Part shown: positions 35,329 through 40,536 of the stretch, piece after piece
How positions within the stretch are numbered: the stretch's first letter is position 1
Layout of the letters: every line of letters starts with the position of its first letter
NCBI RefSeq assembly: GCF_000305495.1
Contig: NZ_AJTN02000233.1
Span: forward strand, 1 to 40,536
DNA length: 40,536 nt
Source: Peribacillus psychrosaccharolyticus ATCC 23296
Lineage (GTDB): Bacteria; Bacillota; Bacilli; Bacillales; DSM-1321
Reading direction: 5' to 3'
Notes under the pieces: model-generated
What the model was told of the DNA's origin: nothing
Database searches by the model: none
Seen by the model: the letters and a program-made list of their open reading frames with translations, nothing else
Made by a program: the position numbers and the translations under genes

Positions 35329-35512
35329 ATAGTGAATCCTCCTAAAAATGTTTTTATTTTGGTAAAATAAAAACCGTTTGTGATAATCAGTTAAGACCAT
35401 TTTATTTTCATGTATCTTCGCCCTAGCAGCAGAGAGTTACGTGATACACCTCTTGCAAGAGGAATAAAATGAGAGCATAAATGCATTCACATAGGCTGCA
35501 ATATTTTACACA
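35329..35512 (-). promoter_or_regulatory. rpsD leader (probable S4 autoregulatory region)
   Basis: About 180-base 5' leader between the promoter and the start. It contains a perfect 11-bp AT-rich hairpin (GTTTTTATTTT at 35350-35360 with its complement at 35364-35374, loop GGT) immediately before the ribosome site, and further structure around 35430-35465. B. subtilis rpsD has an S4-binding leader; autoregulation here is inferred from position and length, not from a recognised consensus. Confidence 0.55.
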
Positions 35513-35518
35513 AAGACT

Positions 35519-35547
35519 AGTATATAATTTTTTTGCGTTTGAGTCAA
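35519..35547 (-). promoter_or_regulatory. SigA promoter of rpsD
   Basis: On the minus strand TTGACT (35547-35542), exactly 17 bases, TATACT (35524-35519). Confidence 0.85.
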
Positions 35548-35858
35548 GGATAAAAGTTGGAGTAGTGGAATTAGGTGTTAAACGTTAGTTGAAAATACCT
35601 ATAATAGTTCCTTCGTAAAAAGATCGACTGTGAAAATGTACCGATAAACCATGAATTAATTTACAAATTTTAGCGAAAACAAGCAAAATAATGCGGAAAT
35701 TTTGGTAATTACAGTATATAATGTAAGGGTAGAGTTAAATTGTTTTTAGAGTGAATGGCAGTTCTAAACTGTCTTTAGTCTTATTACTTGTATTTAGCAC
35801 CTAGTAAATAGTGAGAATTTTGCAATTTAATCGTATAAGTATAATAGGGATGATAGAG
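35548..35858 (+). other. Upstream region of ytrP
   Basis: About 310 AT-rich bases. TATAAT at 35717-35722 is the best -10 candidate, but the hexamer 17 bases before it (CGGAAA) is not a -35. No operator recognised. Confidence 0.4.
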
Positions 35859-37742
35859 ATGAAATATGAAACGAGTCAAGTTTTGTACCACTTGAAAACA
35901 GTCTTTTTTAATCATATGGATCTTACAAAAGGTCAAATTCTATATGAAGATTTTATTAAAGAATTATTGCTGAAAATGAAAAGTATTCTAGCAATCGATG
36001 AAGCCTCACTATACAAATATAATGAAGAAAAACAGCATTTTTATATGGAAGCAACAACCTTAGCCCTTAAAAATGAGGTTATTAAGGTGAAGCTTGAGTC
36101 TGCAATTATTCAAGAAAAACCGGAAAATGGCTGCTTTTTTACTCATCAAAAGACGCTGTCAGGGCTTGATCGCTTTGACATTTTGATTCCACTTCGGAAA
36201 GAAAACAGACTGAATCGGATATTATGCTTAAAAGAAAAGGTACCTGGGATTCTAACTAATTTAGGACATGATGGTGAAGTACTTGTTAAAGAGTGTGTTG
36301 AAGTCATAGAAACCGCTCATAATCTTTTGGAAATGATTAATGAAAAAAGACGGTATAAAGAATTGTTCAGAGTTACAGAACATTTTCATTCTTCGATGAG
36401 TATGGATGCTGTACTAGAGAAAATCATCGAAACTCTGCATAGAGTGTATCCAAACTTTTCATATTATTTACTCATTTCTCATGACAATGATAATCATGGA
36501 AATCTGCCGATAAAGGATCTAGGTTATGACAGCGAAAACGTAGCAGCGATGAAGGCCTATGTGACAGGTACCATCCAACAAGAACAGATAGAGGATAGAG
36601 AGACTGTCTTATACGCACCATTGAAAGGGAAGCAGGGAGTATATGGAGTGCTGCAGGTTATAGCTCCGGATACAGTAACCTTTCCAAACAATGAAATTGA
36701 ATTTATTAATCTGCTGGCAGCTACTGCAGGAAGTGCTCTCGAAAATGCTCAATTGTACCAACAGTCAAAACGGTTGATTGCAGATTTACAGTTAATTAAT
36801 GAAACATCGCATAAGCTGAATTCTAATTTAAGATTAAGTGAGACAATGGAATTTTTGAAGCAGCAAATTATCAAATCGTTTCATGCTGATGAAACAGGAC
36901 TCATCCTTTTGCTGCCTGATGGGGAAACAGGGTTAATTACTGGAAGTTCGGATTTTTTCCATACAGATGCTTCAGAATGTTATTTACAATATCTAAAAGA
37001 AAAGATTAATACTGATAAAGAGTCTTTATTTATAGGAGACCTGAGTCTGCAATTATCCGATAAAAAATGGGAATTCCATTCATTGATGGCAGTGCCGATT
37101 ATGGAGAGTAATGTATTAAAAGGGTTTGCAGTGGTTTTACATCGCGAGCCATATTATTTTTCCTTTGAGATGTTTAAGCTGCTTCAATCACTCATTCATC
37201 ATTCGAGCTTGGCCTTGGCCAATTCCATGCTTCGTGAAGAATTAGAAAAGATGGTTATTACAGATCATTTAACTCGACTGCATTCTCGGAATTATTTGGA
37301 TGAGAAAATCTATCAATCAATGGAAACAGACAACCAAGGAACCTTTATCTTAATTGATATTGATGATTTCAAAAAAGTAAATGACACATATGGACATCAA
37401 ATTGGTGATGATATTCTAGTTCAACTCGGCAAGTTAATACAGGCAAATATCCGAGATTCCGATGTCGGTGCACGGTGGGGCGGAGAAGAATTAGCTATCT
37501 ATCTTCCAAAGGTTTCTTTATCGGTAGGAGTGACAATCGCACAAAGACTGCTTGAAAGGGTCAGAGACCTTTCATCCCCAAGAATAACGATATCCTGCGG
37601 GGTTTCTTATTGGTCTAATGAGGCAATTGATAACGCCAAAGATTTATTTAAACGAGCTGATGAAGCTCTTTATCAAGCGAAGAATACCGGTAAAAATAAA
37701 GTTCTTGTGAATGATCAAAGCTTTTATACATTTAAGAATTAA
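35859..37742 (+). CDS. dgcP: GAF-GGDEF diguanylate cyclase (YtrP/DgcP)
   Basis: 627 residues from ATG at 35859 (MKYETSQVLYHLKTVFF); ATG at 35850 or GTG at 35811 are alternatives and the ribosome site (AGGGA) is weak. About 470 residues of two to three GAF-like sensor domains (FILIPLRKENRLNR-type and VLYAPLKGKQGVYGVLQVIA) precede a C-terminal GGDEF domain: MVITDHLTRLHSRNYLDEKI, IDIDDFKKVNDTYGHQIGDD, and the active site ARWGGEELAIYLP. GGEEL is an accepted active variant. An RxxD inhibitory site (RDSD) sits five residues before it, so product inhibition by c-di-GMP is likely. It makes c-di-GMP from GTP in the cytosol; no membrane helices are seen. Confidence 0.92.
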   Translation: MKYETSQVLYHLKTVFFNHMDLTKGQILYEDFIKELLLKMKSILAIDEASLYKYNEEKQHFYMEATTLALKNEVIKVKLESAIIQEKPENGCFFTHQKTLSGLDRFDILIPLRKENRLNRILCLKEKVPGILTNLGHDGEVLVKECVEVIETAHNLLEMINEKRRYKELFRVTEHFHSSMSMDAVLEKIIETLHRVYPNFSYYLLISHDNDNHGNLPIKDLGYDSENVAAMKAYVTGTIQQEQIEDRETVLYAPLKGKQGVYGVLQVIAPDTVTFPNNEIEFINLLAATAGSALENAQLYQQSKRLIADLQLINETSHKLNSNLRLSETMEFLKQQIIKSFHADETGLILLLPDGETGLITGSSDFFHTDASECYLQYLKEKINTDKESLFIGDLSLQLSDKKWEFHSLMAVPIMESNVLKGFAVVLHREPYYFSFEMFKLLQSLIHHSSLALANSMLREELEKMVITDHLTRLHSRNYLDEKIYQSMETDNQGTFILIDIDDFKKVNDTYGHQIGDDILVQLGKLIQANIRDSDVGARWGGEELAIYLPKVSLSVGVTIAQRLLERVRDLSSPRITISCGVSYWSNEAIDNAKDLFKRADEALYQAKNTGKNKVLVNDQSFYTFKN

Positions 37743-37744
37743 TA

Positions 37745-37772
37745 AAAACCCGGATACGAGCACCCGGGTTTT
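37745..37772. terminator. Bidirectional terminator between dgcP and ytsP
   Basis: AAAACCCGG (37745-37753) pairs with CCGGGTTTT (37764-37772); ten-base loop. Confidence 0.85.
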
Positions 37773-37785
37773 GAACAGCAGTGGT

Positions 37786-38265
37786 CTATAGATAGTTGAT
37801 TAAGGCTTCTGAAAATTTCACAAGCATGGTTTCATCTAGTTCGGTGAATCTTCCGACAGAAGGGCTGTCAATATCAAGAACACCAATTAGGTTATCATCT
37901 TTAATCAATGGGATAACAATTTCTGAACGAGAAGCAGCATCACAGGCAATATGTCCAGGGAATTCATGCACATCTTCTACACGCATCAGTTTTCTTTCTG
38001 ATGCTGAGGTTCCACAAACACCTTTTCCAAATGGAATTCGTACACAGGCTGGAAGGCCTTGGAAGGGTCCAAGTACGAGTTCTCCTTCTTTGGCGAGATA
38101 AAAACCAACCCAATTGATATCAGCAAGGAACTGATTAAGAAGTGCAGAAGCGTTGCTTAAATTAGCAATTTGGTCTGACTCATCTTCAATGAGAGCAAGT
38201 AATTGCTTAATAACCATTTCGTAATCTTTTTCATTATTTCCTTTATAAGTTTCGACAGTAAACAT
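37786..38265 (-). CDS. ytsP: Free methionine-(R)-sulfoxide reductase (GAF-type)
   Basis: 159 residues forming a single GAF domain. Family features: NWVGFYLAKEGELVLGPFQG, CVRIPFGKGVCGTSASERKL and VHEFPGHIACDAASRSEIVI, with the three cysteines of the catalytic relay (in CVRIP, GVCGT and IACDA). It reduces free Met-R-SO using thioredoxin. ATG at 38265 lies seven bases after AGGGTG; ATG at 38271 is too close to it. Convergent with dgcP. The Bacillus neighbourhood (dgcP-ytsP-yttP-hisJ-ezrA) supports the symbol. Confidence 0.93.
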   Translation of the reverse strand: MFTVETYKGNNEKDYEMVIKQLLALIEDESDQIANLSNASALLNQFLADINWVGFYLAKEGELVLGPFQGLPACVRIPFGKGVCGTSASERKLMRVEDVHEFPGHIACDAASRSEIVIPLIKDDNLIGVLDIDSPSVGRFTELDETMLVKFSEALINYL

Positions 38266-38355
38266 AAACATTCACCCTGCTTCTTTGAATTTTTACAGCT
38301 ATCTTCCTAAATTTTTCAAGGACTGTATAAGTTGTCGAGAACTAATTACAGGAAT

Positions 38356-38409
38356 CCCGCTTCTGTCAAAGAATAACACCTAAAGAGAGACAATTCTTTA
38401 GGAAGCGGG
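38356..38409 (+). promoter_or_regulatory. Two-step inverted repeat covering the yttP ribosome site
   Basis: CCCGCTTC (38356-38363) pairs with GAAGCGGG (38402-38409) and, inside it, AAAGAAT (38368-38374) with ATTCTTT (38393-38399). The outer 3' arm overlaps the GGGGG Shine-Dalgarno sequence (38407-38411) of yttP. It could hide the ribosome site in mRNA or be an operator for the TetR protein; the sequence alone does not decide. Confidence 0.6.
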
Positions 38410-38418
38410 GGATCGCAG

Positions 38419-39057
38419 ATGAATCGTCAGACTAAAACTAAACAGGCCATACTTGATGCAGCACTTTATTTATTTCATCTAAAAGGTTTTCATGCTACTT
38501 CACTACGTGATATTGGACAAAAAGCCCAAATAAATCCGGCGAATATCGCTTATTATTTCAAAAATAAGAATGGATTGCTAGAGTTTTGTCTTACTTCCTA
38601 CTTTGAGGATTATATAGACGTGCTGGATCGCAATGTTCAAGTTCTTGACGACAAAGGACCCCAAGAGTGTTTAATGGATTTAGTAAGAGATATTCTGCAT
38701 TTTCAAGCAAAAAACTTCTTAGCATCTAGTTTTATATATGGAGAAACAGCTCTGGATTCGAATCTTAACCGCGAGATTCTTTCAACTTACTATATGAAAG
38801 AGAACTATTATTTTCAAGTAGTTTATGAAAAGGGCTTTAAGGAAAAATTATTTCGTCACGTATCGTTTCCTATTTCAATGCTTCAATTAAAAGGCCAGCT
38901 TTCAGCACCCATTATACATGCTCGTTATTCAAGAGAAGTTCTGCACATTTTCCCGCAAGAAAGTTATTATATTGAAAAATACATTGAAGATACAATTCAT
39001 TTTTTACATGGGACGCTGTTTAATAATGAACCAGTAAGGAAACTGGCACTGTCCTAA
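38419..39057 (+). CDS. yttP: TetR-family regulator YttP
   Basis: 212 residues. N-terminal TetR helix-turn-helix: KQAILDAALYLFHLKGFHAT and SLRDIGQKAQINPANIAYYF, followed by KNKNGLLEFCL. The ligand domain (residues ~60-212) has no assigned effector; an Ala/Phe-rich helical core ends in HFLHGTLFNNEPVRKLALS. In Bacillus the homologue lies between ytsP and hisJ with the same order. Start ATG follows GGGGG by seven bases. Its stop overlaps the hisJ stop by four bases on opposite strands. Confidence 0.9.
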   Translation: MNRQTKTKQAILDAALYLFHLKGFHATSLRDIGQKAQINPANIAYYFKNKNGLLEFCLTSYFEDYIDVLDRNVQVLDDKGPQECLMDLVRDILHFQAKNFLASSFIYGETALDSNLNREILSTYYMKENYYFQVVYEKGFKEKLFRHVSFPISMLQLKGQLSAPIIHARYSREVLHIFPQESYYIEKYIEDTIHFLHGTLFNNEPVRKLALS

Positions 39058-39866
39058 GCATCCATAGATTCTTTCACTTGAAGAAGGCTTTCAAAACCAC
39101 GGCCTACGTCTTTTGCCACATGGGCGTCTGACCCAAAAACCAATGGAATACCCAATGCTGATGCACGTTTGGCAAATCGTTCTGGAGGGTAGGGTTCCAG
39201 ACACAGCGGTTTCGAAAGGCCGGCTGCATTATAATCAAGTGAATAGCCTTTTTGTTTTATTTGTTCAAGTATTAGATAGATTTGCTGATCGAAGTTTTCT
39301 GAGACTGGATACTGTTTTTGAAATTTTTGTGCCAGCGTTATATGTCCGATTCGTTCTGGCTTATATTTGCCAAGGTCGGCGGCAATCGACATCTCAAGCG
39401 TATCGTAGTATAGGCGGTAGACATTTTCAACGGATCCTAGAGTTTTAGCAATCTGGCCAAATATCTCTGCACTGAAATCAATACAATACCACTGATTTTC
39501 ATGCTTGATAAAATGGACAGACAATATGCTGTCATCTAGATATTTTCCATTTTCATCTAGAAAATGTTTTATCTCCTGTTCATAACCTTCTATGAAATCT
39601 ACCTCTAAACCAATTTTAATATCAATCTTTTGTGAATAGCACCTCTTAATTGCTTGGAGTTCCTGAAAATAAGAAGTAAGGAATGCCGGATTCATTCCAC
39701 TGTCTTGATCAGGTGTTGGATCAATGAATCCGGACGGCAAAGGGGCATGTTCAGTAAACGTAATTTGATTTAATCCTAAATCAAGAGCTTTTAGAATGTA
39801 CGCTTCAAATTGATCACTTGATCCGTGTGGGCAAAAAGGTGAGTGTAAATGGTTGTCACTTTTCAA
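39054..39866 (-). CDS. hisJ: Histidinol-phosphatase (PHP family)
   Basis: 270 residues; TTG start at 39866 eight bases after AGGGGG (an upstream TTG at 39887 includes that ribosome site and is rejected). PHP metal-binding motifs in order: DNHLHSPFCPHG, TEHAP, GLEVDFIEGYE, SVHFIKH, GHITLAQKF and FGSDAHVAKDVGRG. It hydrolyses L-histidinol phosphate in histidine biosynthesis. Length fits B. subtilis HisJ (268). Convergent with yttP, with a 4-base stop overlap. Confidence 0.93.
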   Translation of the reverse strand: MKSDNHLHSPFCPHGSSDQFEAYILKALDLGLNQITFTEHAPLPSGFIDPTPDQDSGMNPAFLTSYFQELQAIKRCYSQKIDIKIGLEVDFIEGYEQEIKHFLDENGKYLDDSILSVHFIKHENQWYCIDFSAEIFGQIAKTLGSVENVYRLYYDTLEMSIAADLGKYKPERIGHITLAQKFQKQYPVSENFDQQIYLILEQIKQKGYSLDYNAAGLSKPLCLEPYPPERFAKRASALGIPLVFGSDAHVAKDVGRGFESLLQVKESMDA

Positions 39867-40033
39867 GGAAATTCCCCCTAAATACAATTTTTGTATACAG
39901 TTTTATGCGAAATATTCATTTTTCTGGTCAAAAATTATTGCTAACATGGTATCATAAAAGCATTGAATTAGACATTTTAACTTTTATATAAAAGTAGATA
40001 GTACGTCGGAGGCTTTAGAACAGGGGGCATATA

Positions 40034-40536
40034 ATGGAATACATACTTGGTGTGATTATACTTATTTTAGCTTTAGTGATATGGAGTTACCTTACTAAGA
40101 AGAAGCATTTTAAAGAAATTGACAGGTTGGAAGCACGGAAAAATGAGATTATGGCCAGTCCAGTACTCGAAGAGCTTTCAAAGGTAAAACAGTTGAATAT
40201 GACCGGAGAAACAGAGGTTATGTTCGAGAGATGGCGTAGTGAATGGGATGCGATAATCACGGTTCATATGCCTGATGTAGAAGAACTATTTTTTGACGCC
40301 GAAGAATATGTAGACAAGTTTCGTTTAAGACGTTCCAAGGAAGTGCAGCAGAAGGTCTCCGTTAAATTAAATGAAATTGAAGCGACCATTCAAAAGATTC
40401 TCGCAGAATTAGATGACCTTGTTGGCAGTGAAGAAAAGAACCGTGTTGAAATTGAGGAAATTAAGGAAAAATATCGTCATCTAAAGAAATCGCTGCTTGC
40501 TCACCGCCATACATATGGAAATGCTGCGGACCGATT
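40034..40536 (+). CDS. ezrA: Septation ring regulator EzrA, N-terminal part (runs off window)
   Basis: 167 readable residues starting MEYILGVIILILALVIWSYL, i.e. a single N-terminal membrane anchor with the N-terminus outside, then a long charged helical region (KKKHFKEIDRLEARKNEIMA, PVLEELSKVKQLNMTGETEV, FERWRSEWDAI). This is the EzrA signature; full proteins are about 560-570 residues with spectrin-like repeats and limit Z-ring formation away from midcell. Ribosome site GGGGG at 40023-40027. The 3' part is beyond the window. Confidence 0.94.
   Translation, partial: MEYILGVIILILALVIWSYLTKKKHFKEIDRLEARKNEIMASPVLEELSKVKQLNMTGETEVMFERWRSEWDAIITVHMPDVEELFFDAEEYVDKFRLRRSKEVQQKVSVKLNEIEATIQKILAELDDLVGSEEKNRVEIEEIKEKYRHLKKSLLAHRHTYGNAADR

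Noticed and set aside
35329-35400. 24-residue N-terminal extension of S4
   Set aside because: Unlike the family; the ATG at 35328 has a perfect AGGAGG and the usual MSRYTGP start.

Overview
The window is a chromosomal segment of a low-GC, spore-former-type Firmicute, almost certainly Bacillaceae. Its backbone reproduces the order known from Bacillus subtilis: ytxG-ytxH-ytxJ, aroA, ccpA, acuC/acuB/acuA, acsA, tyrS, rpsD, ytrP (dgcP), ytsP, yttP, hisJ, ezrA. The bacilliredoxin-like YtxJ, a SigB-type promoter before ytxG and a tyrosine T-box before tyrS support this. The exact genus cannot be fixed from sequence alone.

Layout. 1-1104: M29 aminopeptidase (minus strand, cut by the window edge). 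1267-2878: SigB-type promoter and the ytxGHJ stress cluster. About 2910-4369: a decayed IS3/IS150-type insertion sequence sitting between ytxJ and its probable terminator. 4393-6558: a large FtsA-like ATPase with a repetitive C-terminus. 6809-13727: carbon-metabolism block: AroA (chorismate mutase-DAHP synthase), CcpA, the AcuABC acetylation module and its target AcsA. 13776-16637: class A penicillin-binding protein. 16733-18319: T-box and tyrS.

18794-34749 is a horizontally acquired island of about 15.9 kb placed exactly into the 3' end of rpsD, between tyrS and rpsD. A 26-bp imperfect direct repeat, which encodes the last seven residues of RpsD plus the stop, marks both ends, and a broken tyrosine integrase lies next to the tyrS-side end. 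Cargo: a MarR-controlled operon with an OpuC/EgtU-type ABC transporter (permease fused to its binding protein) and a quinone-oxidoreductase-like enzyme; CopC/CopD copper proteins; a CzrA/CzcD zinc-cobalt pair; a PCYCGC lipoprotein; an SH3b-amidase; a second lipoprotein; and relics of a Sir2 deacylase, an FtsK-type coupling ATPase, a serine recombinase, a methyltransferase, a CadA-type P-ATPase and a conjugation protein. It reads as a decaying integrative/conjugative element that kept its metal and transport cargo.

34726-40536 returns to the backbone: rpsD with its leader, a GAF-GGDEF diguanylate cyclase, free-methionine sulfoxide reductase, a TetR regulator, histidinol phosphatase and the start of ezrA.

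Three housekeeping genes (ampS, acuC, tyrS) each carry one single-base indel inside a homopolymer while the rest of the frame is intact. Because tyrS is normally essential, sequencing error is the simplest explanation and should be tested before any of them is called a pseudogene. The lesions in the IS and in the island relics are different in kind (stops, missing ends, junctions) and look real.
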